Of a stretch of DNA of 64,000 bases, positions 53,613-63,743 are shown piece by piece (position 1 is the stretch's first letter; the number at the start of each line of letters is the position of its first letter). Source of the DNA: Rhodanobacter sp. (lineage in GTDB: Bacteria > Pseudomonadota > Gammaproteobacteria > Xanthomonadales > Rhodanobacteraceae); contig JANJTA010000026.1 in NCBI GenBank assembly GCA_024711345.1, positions 1-64,000 of the forward strand. The letters run 5' to 3'. The notes beneath the pieces were generated by a model, which searched no databases, was not told the DNA's origin, and worked only from the letters and a program-made list of their open reading frames with translations. A program made the position numbers and the translations under genes.

Positions 53613-53900
53613 TCAACGCTCCTTGCCCGCGACGGATGGGGCGGGCGTGATGCCCAGGCCGCGCTGCACCGCCGTGGCGATGCGCGGGCCGAGGCGTTCG
53701 TGCGGGTGGCCGGCCGACGGCAGCGTCACCGGCGGCAGCGCGGCGGCCGCGTCAAGGCTGCGCAGCGCGGCGGCCGCGCCGGGTTGCGCCAGCAGGCGGC
53801 CCAGTTCGGCTTCGAGCGTGGTACGCACGCTGCCGGCACGTTCACCGCCCAGCGCGGCCTCGTCGATCACCAGCCGCTCGATGTGCAGCTCGATGCTCAC
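53613..53900 (-). CDS. Small conserved-looking CIS protein, unknown
   Basis: A 95-residue acidic/Ala-rich protein (MSIELHIERLVIDEAAL..., LEAELGRLLAQPGAAAALRSL, HERLGPRIATAVQRGLG) with a beta start and two or three helices. Proteins of this size and pattern recur beside the ATPase in eCIS clusters, but I do not know a function. Its start overlaps the ATPase stop by four bases, and its stop is one base before the papain-like gene. Confidence 0.75.
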   Translation of the reverse strand: MSIELHIERLVIDEAALGGERAGSVRTTLEAELGRLLAQPGAAAALRSLDAAAALPPVTLPSAGHPHERLGPRIATAVQRGLGITPAPSVAGKER

Positions 53901-56077
53901 GGCCGGCCTCCGGCGCTTTCCAGCCAGCGGAAATCGGCTTCGTTGATTGGTTTGTCCAGCTTGCGGTATTCGCCGCGTACGGCCTCGAGCAGCAGCGGCA
54001 TGCCGATCTCCACGCCCGCCTTGGCAGCGATGAATGCGGCGTTCAGCGCGATGCCCTGGATGCTGCCGCCGGTGAGCGGCAGCCGCGCCAGCCGGTCGAA
54101 GTCCAGCGCGCCCACGGCGGCCTGCGCGGGGAATACCGAGGCCCAGATCGCGCGGCGTTCGGCCGCGCCGGGGAACGGGAAGTGGATGACGAAGCGCAGC
54201 CGGCGCAGGAACGCGCCGTCCAGCGCGCCCTTCATGTTGGTGGCCAGGATCGCCAGACCGCCGAACGACTCCAGCCGCTGCAGCAGGTAGTTCACCTCGA
54301 TGTTGGCGTAGCGGTCATGGCTGTCCTTCACCTCGCTGCGCTTGCCGAACAAGGCGTCGGCCTCGTCGAAGAACAGGATCGCGCCGCCGCCCTCGGCCGC
54401 ATCGAACAGCTTGCGCAGGTTCTTCTCGGTCTCGCCGATGTACTTGCTGACCACGGCGGAAAGGTCGATGCGGTACAGCGACAGGCCCAGCTCGCGCGCC
54501 AGCACTTCGGCGGCCATGGTCTTGCCGGTGCCGCTCTCGCCGGTGAACAGCGCGCTGATCGACAGCCCGCGGTTCATGCGCGCGCGAAAGCCCCAGTCGT
54601 CGTAGACGGTGCTGCGCCGGGCGACCTGGTCGGCGATCTGGCGCAGCAGGGCCTTCTCGCTGTCGGGCAGTTTCAGCTCGTCCCAGCCCGCCTTCGGCTC
54701 GATGCGCTGGGCCAGCTCGTCCAGCGCCGGCCGGGTGTGCGCCAGCGCGCCCTGCCACAGCGCCTGCGCCAGCGCGGCAGGCTTGCCCTCCACCGCCGCC
54801 AGCGCGCCGTGCGCGATCTGCTCGATGCGGCCCAGGTTGAAGTCGAAATGGCTGGCCAGCTGCTGTGGCTGCGTCCCGGCGGCGTCGCCCAGCAGGCGCT
54901 GCCACAGCGCGCGCTGCTCGACCGCGCTGGGCTTGGCCACGTCGACGCTGAGCGCCTGCGCGGCCGTGCCTGCCCATGGCTCGCGCGCGTCGACGAAGAC
55001 GAGCCCGCTGCTGCGCGCCAGGAAACGCCTGACCCAGGTGGCGGTGGCGTCGCCGCGCTCGACCTCGGCCGCGTCGAGGTACAGCGCCAGCGGCAACAGC
55101 TGACTCTCGCGCTGCCACAACCGCAGCAGGGTTTCCTGCTCGGCCACCGCAGCCGGCAGCAGCTCGGCCGCGAGCCGGTAAGCCTGCGCGCCGAAGGCGG
55201 CGGCGACGGTCTGCGCGATCGCCTGCTTGCTCACGCTGTCGCTGCCGAGCAGTTGCACCGCCGGCAGCGGCTCGCCCGGCGGCACGTGGCGCAGCTGGTC
55301 CAGCAGCCGGTCGGCCACCGCCTGCTGCGATGGCGGCAGGCTGGCCGGCGGCAACGCGGTGAGCAGCGGGCTCAGGCGGTCGTCCAGGTAGTTCATGCCC
55401 TTGACGAAGTTCACCACGCGCTCGTCGGCAGCGAGCGCCGCGCCGATCAGCGGCTGCGCGCCGGGCTGGTGGATCTCCAGCAGGCGCCAGTAGCGCAGCG
55501 GCCGCTGCGGCGACAGCGCATCCCAGCTGGGCGCGTCGAGCACCGCGAAGGCCAGCGCAAAGGTGGGATATGGCCTGGACGGATCGTGCTGGGCCTGCGC
55601 GCACAGCGCCGGGAAGCGCGTGTCCAGCTCCATGCCGATGCACAGCAGCAGCAGGTCGCGCTCGAACGGGGACAGGCCGAGCCGGTCGGCGAGCATGGCC
55701 AGTGCCGGCGTGTACTTGCCGTCGTCGGCGCCGCCCGGCGGCGATGCGGCAGCGACTGCCGCACCCGGGTCCGGCACCTCGACGACGACCGGCGCGATCG
55801 CCGGCGGCGTGTCGATAGTGTCAACCTGCGCGCTCCCCAGCGATGCGCGTGCCGGCTGGGTGGCAAACACGCGCGCGAACCACGATTGCTTCGGCCCGTT
55901 CGGCGCACGCACCGCCGGCGCCGATTCCATCAGCGCGGTGGCCGCCGCGGCGGGCGCCGGCGGCGTGGCCGGTGCGTCGGGCGACTGCGCGGCGCGTTGC
56001 AGCCGCGCGCGCAGATCCGCCAGCGCCGCGGCAAGGTAGCGGTCGTTCGCCTGCAGCCAGGGCGCGTAGTCGTTCAT
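53897..56077 (-). CDS. AAA+ ATPase of the contractile injection system (Afp15/PVC15-like)
   Basis: A 726-residue protein. The N-terminal half is variable, with a Pro/Ala-rich stretch to about 145, then a degenerate ATPase-like region. The C-terminal AAA+ domain has Walker A GESGTGKT (513-520), Walker B ILFFDEADALFGKRSE (Asp571-Glu572), sensor ILATNMKGALDGAFLRRLRF, and LTGGSIQGIALNAAF. This domain layout is diagnostic of the ATPase found in nearly all eCIS loci; it is thought to act in assembly or cargo loading. The start at 56077 overlaps the DUF4255 stop (ATGA). Confidence 0.92.
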   Translation of the reverse strand: MNDYAPWLQANDRYLAAALADLRARLQRAAQSPDAPATPPAPAAAATALMESAPAVRAPNGPKQSWFARVFATQPARASLGSAQVDTIDTPPAIAPVVVEVPDPGAAVAAASPPGGADDGKYTPALAMLADRLGLSPFERDLLLLCIGMELDTRFPALCAQAQHDPSRPYPTFALAFAVLDAPSWDALSPQRPLRYWRLLEIHQPGAQPLIGAALAADERVVNFVKGMNYLDDRLSPLLTALPPASLPPSQQAVADRLLDQLRHVPPGEPLPAVQLLGSDSVSKQAIAQTVAAAFGAQAYRLAAELLPAAVAEQETLLRLWQRESQLLPLALYLDAAEVERGDATATWVRRFLARSSGLVFVDAREPWAGTAAQALSVDVAKPSAVEQRALWQRLLGDAAGTQPQQLASHFDFNLGRIEQIAHGALAAVEGKPAALAQALWQGALAHTRPALDELAQRIEPKAGWDELKLPDSEKALLRQIADQVARRSTVYDDWGFRARMNRGLSISALFTGESGTGKTMAAEVLARELGLSLYRIDLSAVVSKYIGETEKNLRKLFDAAEGGGAILFFDEADALFGKRSEVKDSHDRYANIEVNYLLQRLESFGGLAILATNMKGALDGAFLRRLRFVIHFPFPGAAERRAIWASVFPAQAAVGALDFDRLARLPLTGGSIQGIALNAAFIAAKAGVEIGMPLLLEAVRGEYRKLDKPINEADFRWLESAGGRP

Positions 56078-57318
56078 GCCACCACCACCTGCTGGTCCGC
56101 GGCAAACGCCGGCACGCTGCCGCTGAAGTCGACCGGAATGCTGTCGGCGCCGTCTACGCGCAGGCGCACGGTGTACGTACCCGCGGCCACGCCGGTGAGC
56201 TGGAAGACCAGCGCGGTCGGCTGCTGCGGGTCGGCCGGGTTGTTCAGGCTGGCCGGCGCCAGCAGGCGGTCGCCGAACAGCAGGAACACACGCTGCCCGG
56301 CGCGGATCCGGGGCGTGCAGGCGATGCCCAGGCTGAAATCGCCGGCGGCGGCGGCAAGCGCGCCGAGCGCGATGCGCGGCGCCAGCACCAGCGGCAGTTC
56401 GTTGCTGAGCAGCGGCGGCAACCCCGGCGGCTGCACGCGCAAGGCCACGGTGTAGATGCCCGGCGCCCAGCGGGCGATGGCGTTCGCATCGTCGGCGGCG
56501 TCGGCCAGATGCACGCGCAACGTGCCGGCGGCATCGCCGGCCTGCGGCGCGACGTCGATCGGCGCATCGAGGCGCAGGCTGCTGAAACGCGCCACCGCGT
56601 GCTGCGTGCCGAGCTGGCGGCCGCGCAGCACGAGGTCCTCGCCCAGGCGCACGGCCGTCTGGTGGCGCGGATAGTCGAGCGCGTCCAGCACCGCCGCGGC
56701 GGATGCGCTGGCGATCACGCCGCGATCCTGCGGGCCGCGCCGCAGCACCGGCAGCGGCGCGCGCGTGGCCGCCTGGCTGTCGATCAGCACCACCGCTGCC
56801 TCGTAGGCGGCGGAGGTGCGGTAGTTGGTCTGGAACGCGGTCCACAGCCGGGACAGCTCGTCCACCGTCTGCGGCAGCGGCGTCACGCGCACGCGCTCGA
56901 TCTGGCTGGCCAGGTCGTTGTCCGCCAGCGCGTTGCGGATGTCGTTGCCGTCGAGCACGCCGCGGTCGTGCAAGGTGCTCATCGCCGCGGCCAGCACGCG
57001 GTGACTGATCGCATCGTTGTCGTCCTCGCCGCGGCCCCAGGCGGTGAGCACGTAATGCAGGTTGAGCGCCAGCGGCGGCGGCGCGGTTTCGCCCGGTCGC
57101 ACCTGGCCAGGCAGGTCCAGGTTGCGCCAGGCGGCGTTGGCGACCACCTGGTACAGGAACACGTTGAGCTGCGCCTTGCTGATGCCCTTGCGCGCCACGT
57201 CCGGCGGCTGCAGGGTCACCTCCAGGTCGGCCAGCTCCGCGTCCAGCGCGGGCACCTGCGCCAGCAGCAGGTTGCGCAGCGTGCGCGTGGTCGCGGCGAT
57301 CGCCAGCACGTTGCTCAT
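56074..57318 (-). CDS. DUF4255 (Pvc16/Afp16-like) tail terminator
   Basis: A 414-residue protein. The N-terminal ~190 residues match DUF4255/Pvc16_N: MSNVLAIAATTRTLRNLL, KGISKAQLNVFLYQVVANAAWRN, LNLHYVLTAWG, and SRLWTAFQTNYRTSAAYEAAVVLID. In Afp, the homologous protein caps the distal end of tube and sheath and sets particle length. The C-terminal part is two Ig-like beta domains (about 200-410), longer than the minimal family. It overlaps both neighbours by four bases. Confidence 0.92.
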   Translation of the reverse strand: MSNVLAIAATTRTLRNLLLAQVPALDAELADLEVTLQPPDVARKGISKAQLNVFLYQVVANAAWRNLDLPGQVRPGETAPPPLALNLHYVLTAWGRGEDDNDAISHRVLAAAMSTLHDRGVLDGNDIRNALADNDLASQIERVRVTPLPQTVDELSRLWTAFQTNYRTSAAYEAAVVLIDSQAATRAPLPVLRRGPQDRGVIASASAAAVLDALDYPRHQTAVRLGEDLVLRGRQLGTQHAVARFSSLRLDAPIDVAPQAGDAAGTLRVHLADAADDANAIARWAPGIYTVALRVQPPGLPPLLSNELPLVLAPRIALGALAAAAGDFSLGIACTPRIRAGQRVFLLFGDRLLAPASLNNPADPQQPTALVFQLTGVAAGTYTVRLRVDGADSIPVDFSGSVPAFAADQQVVVA

Positions 57319-58070
57319 GGCGAAGCCTTGCCGCGCTGGCGCAGGTAGTCGTCGAGGCTGCTCGGCCGCGCTTCCTCGCGACGACGCGGTGGTGCAGCGG
57401 CGGCCGGCGCGGCGCGCACTTCGAGCCGGCCGATGCTGACGTGCACCACCGGTTCGCTGCCTGCCCGGTTCCCGTGGTCGGCCTGCGCGTTGCGCGTGCC
57501 GTGCATCGCGGCCGCGTGGCCAGGGCGCGCCGGTGCGGGTGTGCCGCCCGTCGTGGCGAACACCGGTACCGGCGCAGGCAGCAAGGCACCGCCCGGCGCC
57601 GGCGTGCGCGCCGCTTCCTGCCGAGCGGGCGCGACACGCAACTGCCGCGGCGACACGGATGGCGAACTGGCCGCTGCGCGCTCGGGCGCGGAAGCCGCAC
57701 GCGCAGGTTCGGCGCTCATCGCACGTACCGGCACCGCGGCGCGCGGCGGTGGTGGCATCGGTGCGCGCGGCGCATCCGCGGCGACGCGCTCCGGCATCGG
57801 CAAGGGCGCGGGCTGTGCCGGCGTATTGCGCGCGGTTCGTGGCGCGATCGACTCGGGCGCGGGCACCAGCGCGCGCGGTGGCGGTGCGGCATTCGGCGCG
57901 ACCGGTCGCGCCGGGCTGGCATCGCGGGGACGCGCCGGCGCCTCGCGCTCGTCCAGCGACGGCATGATCGGCGTGCGCGGCAGCGGTTCGAACAGCGACG
58001 GCAGCCGCGGCGCCAGCGTGGCGTCGCTGCCGATCGCGCGTGCCGCCAGCCGGTCGAGGAAATCGCTCAT
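57315..58070 (-). CDS. Pro/Ala-rich CIS protein with conserved C-terminal motif
   Basis: A 251-residue protein. The first 12 residues (MSDFLDRLAARA) and a C-terminal block, VVHVSIGRLEVRAAP followed by SSLDDYLRQR, look conserved. About 180 residues in between are Pro/Ala/Arg low-complexity sequence. The same pattern (a short head, a disordered linker and a HVxIGRxEVRA tail) is familiar from eCIS clusters next to DUF4255. The role is unknown; a flexible tether or assembly factor is possible. It overlaps both neighbours by four bases. Confidence 0.78.
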   Translation of the reverse strand: MSDFLDRLAARAIGSDATLAPRLPSLFEPLPRTPIMPSLDEREAPARPRDASPARPVAPNAAPPPRALVPAPESIAPRTARNTPAQPAPLPMPERVAADAPRAPMPPPPRAAVPVRAMSAEPARAASAPERAAASSPSVSPRQLRVAPARQEAARTPAPGGALLPAPVPVFATTGGTPAPARPGHAAAMHGTRNAQADHGNRAGSEPVVHVSIGRLEVRAAPAAAAPPRRREEARPSSLDDYLRQRGKASP

Positions 58071-58804
58071 GGCGCGCACAGCTCCAGGTAGGCCTGGCGG
58101 CGGCGCGGGCTCAAGCTCAGGATGTCGGCCTCGGCCCAGTGGTAGCTGGCGGCCAGCGTGTCCACCTCGCGCAGCATGTGCAGCGCCCAGGCGTGCAGCT
58201 CCTGCCACAGGAAACGGGCGACGTCGAACAGCGGCTGCCACTCGTGGCCGCATTCCGGGCAGCGGAACGCCAGCTGCAGGTCGGCCTGCGGATCGGCCTG
58301 CGCCATCACCTGCGCGATCTGCACCTGCAACTCGTGCGGCAGGCTGCGCGCGTCGTGCGACTGCTCGCCGCACTGCGCCGCGAGCACGCAACGGTCGAGC
58401 AGCAGGCCGCGCGCGGCTTCGGCGTCACCACATTGTTCCAGCGCCAGCAGGTCGCGGCTGTCGGGCAGACGGAACTGCACGCGCACGCCATGCGCGGCAT
58501 GTTCCAGCGTGGCGGCGACGGCGCCCGCCTCCGGCATTCGCAAGTCGTCGCAGCGGAACGTCGCCTCGACCGCCGTCGCGCACTGCGGGCAGCTCGCCAC
58601 CGCCTCGATCGCACTGCCGAACAGCCGCTCGCGCAACTCCAGCAGCCGCGCGTCACGCCGGCCCAGCGGCAGTGCGGCCAGTTCGTCGGGGACGGCTTCG
58701 TCGTCGCAGCTGCAGCCGAGCAGCAACAGGGCGCGTGCCGCGGCGGACGGGTCGCCCCCGCGTTCCCAGACCTGCAGCAGCTGCGCGGGCGTGGGCGTGT
58801 GCAT
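58067..58804 (-). CDS. Zinc-ribbon CIS assembly protein (T4-gp51-like position)
   Basis: A 245-residue, mostly helical protein with two CxxC knuckles, Cys72-P-Q-Cys75 and Cys182-P-E-Cys185, each followed by a beta strand. Together they form a zinc-ribbon. The C-terminus (LREVDTLAASYHWAEADILSLSPRRRQAYLE) is shared by proteins encoded right after the tube gene in many phage-tail-like clusters and annotated as baseplate assembly factors. It is probably a chaperone rather than a particle part. It begins 5 bp after the tube gene. Confidence 0.8.
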   Translation of the reverse strand: MHTPTPAQLLQVWERGGDPSAAARALLLLGCSCDDEAVPDELAALPLGRRDARLLELRERLFGSAIEAVASCPQCATAVEATFRCDDLRMPEAGAVAATLEHAAHGVRVQFRLPDSRDLLALEQCGDAEAARGLLLDRCVLAAQCGEQSHDARSLPHELQVQIAQVMAQADPQADLQLAFRCPECGHEWQPLFDVARFLWQELHAWALHMLREVDTLAASYHWAEADILSLSPRRRQAYLELCAP

Positions 58805-58809
58805 GGCGC

Positions 58810-59334
58810 TCAGGCAGGCACGCTGAAGCTGGGCTCGGCCGGTTCGCTCACGCCGGTGTCGCGCTCCCAGCCCTCGTTCTCCAGCTTCAGGTGCTGGATC
58901 GCCACCGCGTTGGCGTTGGCGTCCAGGTCGGGCAGCGCCTGGTATTCGGAGACCCAGCAGCGGTAGACCTTGTAGGCCAGCGCGAGCTGGCCGGCCTCGT
59001 TGTAGACCTCGATGATCAGGTCCTTGCGGAAGTCCTTCAGCGAGACCTCCGCGCCGAGCCCGGCGCCGAAGTTCCACACCTTGTTCGCCCACTTCTCGAA
59101 CTCGGTGTCGTGGGTGACGCCGCGCTCGACGGTGATCGCCTCGTACTCGGTGCGCCCGGGCGACTTGCGCGTGCTGCTGGGGTCGCCGCCTTCGCGGTGC
59201 TTGACCACTTCGGTGGTGCGCTTCAGGCCCGACACCTTGCTGACGCCGGCCACGTAGCGGCCGTCCCACTTCACCCGGAACTTGAAGTTCTTGTACGGAT
59301 CGAAGCGCTGCGCATTGACGCTGAACTGAGCCAT
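58810..59334 (-). CDS. Inner tube protein (gp19-like, Afp1-like)
   Basis: A 174-residue tube subunit. It has DPYKNFKFRVKWDGRYVAGVSKVSGL, the conserved TEVVKHREGGDPSSTRKSPGRTEYEAITVERGVTHDTEFEKW, and a C-terminal beta part ending LKLENEGWERD. This is the T4 gp19/Hcp-like fold that stacks as hexameric rings inside the sheath. Only one tube gene is present, whereas Afp and PVC carry two. It lies 10 bp downstream of the sheath gene. Confidence 0.95.
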   Translation of the reverse strand: MAQFSVNAQRFDPYKNFKFRVKWDGRYVAGVSKVSGLKRTTEVVKHREGGDPSSTRKSPGRTEYEAITVERGVTHDTEFEKWANKVWNFGAGLGAEVSLKDFRKDLIIEVYNEAGQLALAYKVYRCWVSEYQALPDLDANANAVAIQHLKLENEGWERDTGVSEPAEPSFSVPA

Positions 59335-59344
59335 GTTGGTTTCC

Positions 59345-60946
<1,602 letters not shown>

Positions 60947-60982
60947 GGGTCGATCCTCCGAAAGTGAAAACCCGTGTCGTGG

Positions 60983-61261
60983 TCAGTTCGGCAGCGACGA
61001 TCTGACGTGCCGGTTCAGCGCGTACAGCACCTCGCCGTCGGGCAGCTCGTCACGATGCAGCAGCCCCTCCGCGACCAGCCGCTCCAGCACGTGCTCGATG
61101 CGCCGGCAGCTGATCTCGTAGCGCTGCCGCGGCAGCCACCAGTTGACGATGCCGCGCAGGGTGTCCGCCGCCTGCGGATGGGAATGCAGGTATGCGAGTA
61201 CCGAGCGCTCGACCTCCATCTCCCCTCCGCCCGCCGTGCCGTGATCCGGATGCCTGGTCAT
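60983..61261 (-). CDS. Small winged-helix-like protein, first gene of the CIS operon
   Basis: A 92-residue protein. Its core (EVERSVLAYLHSHPQAADTL, VNWWLPRQRYEISCRRIEHV, LERLVAEGLLHRDELPDGEV) has the helix-helix-helix-wing pattern of a winged helix, where the last part would be the wing. It may regulate the operon. ATG 61261 has GGAAGGG five bases upstream; an in-frame ATG 14 codons later lacks correct spacing. A sigma-54 promoter ends about 20 bp upstream of this start. Confidence 0.75.
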   Translation of the reverse strand: MTRHPDHGTAGGGEMEVERSVLAYLHSHPQAADTLRGIVNWWLPRQRYEISCRRIEHVLERLVAEGLLHRDELPDGEVLYALNRHVRSSLPN

Positions 61262-61293
61262 GACGCCCTTCCGCATGCATGCGTGGGGACGAG

Positions 61294-61308
61294 GCAACAT
61301 GCGTGCCA
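61294..61308 (-). promoter_or_regulatory. Sigma-54 promoter of the CIS operon
   Basis: The minus strand reads TGGCACG-CATG-TTGC, a perfect match to the consensus TGGCACR-N4-TTGC, with the invariant GG and GC ten bases apart. Transcription should start near 61283, giving a leader of about 22 bases with a Shine-Dalgarno. The next gene upstream encodes a sigma-54 activator. Confidence 0.9.
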
Positions 61309-61369
61309 CCGGCGCGGGCCGGCCGAATGGGCTGCGCCAGGGCTCGGCGGCGCGCCGGGCGGCGGCAAC

Positions 61370-61424
61370 CGGGTCAGCGACGACCCGCTTCGCCGGCGCA
61401 GTGGGGCGACTTGCACCCGGGTGC
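61370..61424. promoter_or_regulatory. Candidate enhancer sites for the sigma-54 activator
   Basis: Two palindromes lie about 60-130 bp upstream of the sigma-54 promoter: CGGGTC-N6-GACCCG (61370-61387) and GCACCCGGGTGC (61413-61424). They sit where activator-binding sites are expected. In such G+C-rich DNA chance palindromes occur, so this is tentative. Confidence 0.4.
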
Positions 61425-61470
61425 CGAGGTCCCGCGCGGACTGCGCCGGACTTCACACGGAACGGGACTT

Positions 61471-62460
61471 TCAGTGCGAACGGAACTGCTTGGTCTCGAT
61501 GCCGTGCTTCAGCAGCAGCTTGCCGAGCTGGCGGCGCTCGGTGCCGGACAGGCGGGCGGCGGCGCTGATGTTGCCGCAGGCCTGCTGCATCAGCTGGGTG
61601 AGGTAATCGCGTTCGAACTGGCGGATGGCGTTCAGCTTGGCCGCGCTGAAGCCCAGCTCCGGTTCGTTGGCGCGGCGTCGCAGCAGCGTTTCAGTACCGG
61701 CGAACGCCGGCTCCGCGGTCACCAGCTCGGCAAAGCCGATGACATTGCCCTCGGTGGCCATGTAGGCGCGCAGCACCACGTTCTCCAGTTCGCGCACGTT
61801 GCCCGGCCAGGCATGGGCGCGCAGCGCCTGCAGGGCGTCCTCGCTCCACTGGCGGGGCGGCCCGCGCAGGCGCAGGGCGACGGCGTCGAGGAAATGCCGG
61901 GCGAGCAGGACCACGTCGTCGCTGCGCTCGCGCAGCGGCGGCAAACGCAGGTACAGCGCGTGCAGCCGATAGTGCAGGTCGCGGCGGAAGCGCCCGGCAG
62001 CCACCTGGCGCTCCAGGCGGGCGTTGGTGGCGGCGATGATGCGCGCGTCCGACACCCGCGCCGCGCCGCCGCCGACCGGACGGTACTCGTTGTCCTGCAG
62101 GAAGCGCAGCAAGGTCACCTGGCCCTTGTCCGACAGCGCGTCGACCTCGTCCAGGAACAGCGTGCCGCCGCGGGCATGGTCGACCAGGCCGGGTTGGGCC
62201 TCCCTGGCGTCGGTGAAGGCGCCGCGGCCGTGGCCGAACAGCTCGTTCTCGATCAGGCTGTCGGGAATGGCGCCGCAGTTGACCGGCACGAACGGATGGT
62301 CGCGGCGGGCGCTGGCGTAGTGGATCTCGCGCGCGGCCAGCTCCTTGCCGGTGCCGGTTTCACCCTCGATCAGCACCTGCACGTCGCAGCCGGCGTAGCG
62401 CTGCAACTGCGCCCGCACCGCCTGGATTGCCTTGGATTGGCCGAGCATGACCGGCATCAT
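61471..62460 (-). CDS. Sigma-54-dependent transcriptional activator without receiver domain
   Basis: A 329-residue bacterial enhancer-binding protein. The AAA+ domain spans about 5-245 with Walker A GETGTGKE (33-40), the sigma-54 contact loop GAFTDA (80-85; the fifth residue is Asp instead of Gly), Walker B LFLDE (101-105), Arg-finger region FRRDLHYRL, and AWPGNVRELENV. A Fis-type HTH ends the protein (NISAAARLSGTERRQLGKLLLKHGI). There is no N-terminal sensor, as in PspF/HrpS, so control is by expression or a partner protein. It is directly upstream of the CIS operon and its sigma-54 promoter. Confidence 0.93.
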   Translation of the reverse strand: MMPVMLGQSKAIQAVRAQLQRYAGCDVQVLIEGETGTGKELAAREIHYASARRDHPFVPVNCGAIPDSLIENELFGHGRGAFTDAREAQPGLVDHARGGTLFLDEVDALSDKGQVTLLRFLQDNEYRPVGGGAARVSDARIIAATNARLERQVAAGRFRRDLHYRLHALYLRLPPLRERSDDVVLLARHFLDAVALRLRGPPRQWSEDALQALRAHAWPGNVRELENVVLRAYMATEGNVIGFAELVTAEPAFAGTETLLRRRANEPELGFSAAKLNAIRQFERDYLTQLMQQACGNISAAARLSGTERRQLGKLLLKHGIETKQFRSH

Positions 62461-62956
62461 CCGCCCCCGGAGTAACCAGCAAGAACCGCCGCACGCCAGT
62501 TGTCCGGCGTGCCGTGAACCCCCCTGGTACCCATCGCGAATCGGCCCTGGCGCATCGGACCATCGGCGACGATGGAGTATGCGCAGTTTCGATGCTGCAG
62601 TCCAAGGATGTTCCTGCTGTCGTCTTCGGCTGCTGTCCGTGTAGTACCTGCACGCCTGCCGGCGTAGTACGTCGCCCTCTGCCGCCGCGGGAACGGCTGC
62701 CGGCCACCACCCTGCCAGTTCGCGCGCCCGGCAGGCCGCCGGCGGCGCGGCACGATGCCGCGGATCGGCTCGCAAGCGCCGCCGGACAGGCGCAGTGCGG
62801 GCCGCTCGCGTATCCTAGGCCACGTCGCCGCGTCCACCCCGGCGCTCGCAAGGCACCGCGGCCACGGCCGCCCTCCCCGCGAGTCTCCATCTCCGGTCTG
62901 CCGGATGGCTTGGCGTGCGACTTCCCCGACAGCGCAACAAGGCGAGACGACCGACC
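62461..62956. other. Divergent intergenic region sigma-54 activator / fpr
   Basis: 496 bp without a supportable gene. On the minus strand TTGGAC (62600-62605), 18 bp and CATACT (62576-62581) could be a sigma-70 promoter for the activator, leaving a leader of about 110 bases. The match is modest. I see no clear promoter for fpr and no hairpin terminator. Confidence 0.5.
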
Positions 62957-63743
62957 ATGGTGGCAATGGCAACCGAGCACGTGATCGACGTGCGGCACTG
63001 GAACGACAACCTGTTCTCCTTCCGCACCACGCGCGACCCCGGCTTCCGCTTCGACAGCGGCCAGTTCGTGATGATCGGGCTGGAAACGGAAGGGCGCCCG
63101 CTGCTGCGCGCGTACTCGATCGCCAGCGCCAGCTGGGAGGAGCACCTGGAATTCTTCTCGATCAAGGTGCCGAACGGCCCGCTCACCTCGCGCCTGCAGC
63201 ACCTGCAGCCCGGCGACCCGCTGATCGTCACGCGCAAACCCACCGGCACCCTGGTGCTGACCGATCTCAAGCCCGGCAAGCATCTGTACCTGCTCGGCAC
63301 CGGCACCGGGCTGGCGCCGTTCATGAGCGTCATCCGCGACCCGGACACCTACGAGCGCTTCGACCAGATCGTGCTGGCCCACGGCGTGCGCCGGGTCGAG
63401 GACCTCGCCTACGCCGACTACCTGGAAAACCAGCTGCCGCAGCATGACTACCTGGGCGAGCTGGTGCGCGAGAAGCTGATCTACTACCCCACCGTGACGC
63501 GCGAGCCGTTCCGCCACCAGGGCCGGATCACCGACGCGATCGTCAACGGCGCGCTGAGCGCGGCGACCGGCCTGCCGCCGCTGAACCCGGCCACCGACCG
63601 CGTGATGCTGTGCGGCAGCCCGGCCATGCTGGACGACCTCAGCGCCCTGCTCGACGGCCGCGGCTTCCACGCCTCGCCGCGCACGCGCGAACCGGGCGAC
63701 TACGTGATCGAGCGGGCTCCTACTTCTTGTTCGCCGGAACACC
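62957..63743 (+). CDS. fpr: Ferredoxin-NADP reductase (abnormal 3' end, no stop found)
   Basis: FAD enzyme shuttling electrons between NADPH and ferredoxin or flavodoxin, often in oxidative-stress defence. The product follows Pseudomonas Fpr: WNDNLFSFRTTR, the FAD motif RAYSIAS, IKVPNGPLTSRLQHL, the NADP motif GTGTGLAPFMSV, LIYYPTVTREPF, CGSPAMLDDL and GDYVIERA at residue 254. The family then ends in FVEK and a stop. Here the sequence turns into GCTCCTAC..., and this frame stays open to the window end, overlapping the DUF456 gene. The end given is nominal. AAGGCGA precedes ATG 62957. Confidence 0.88.
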
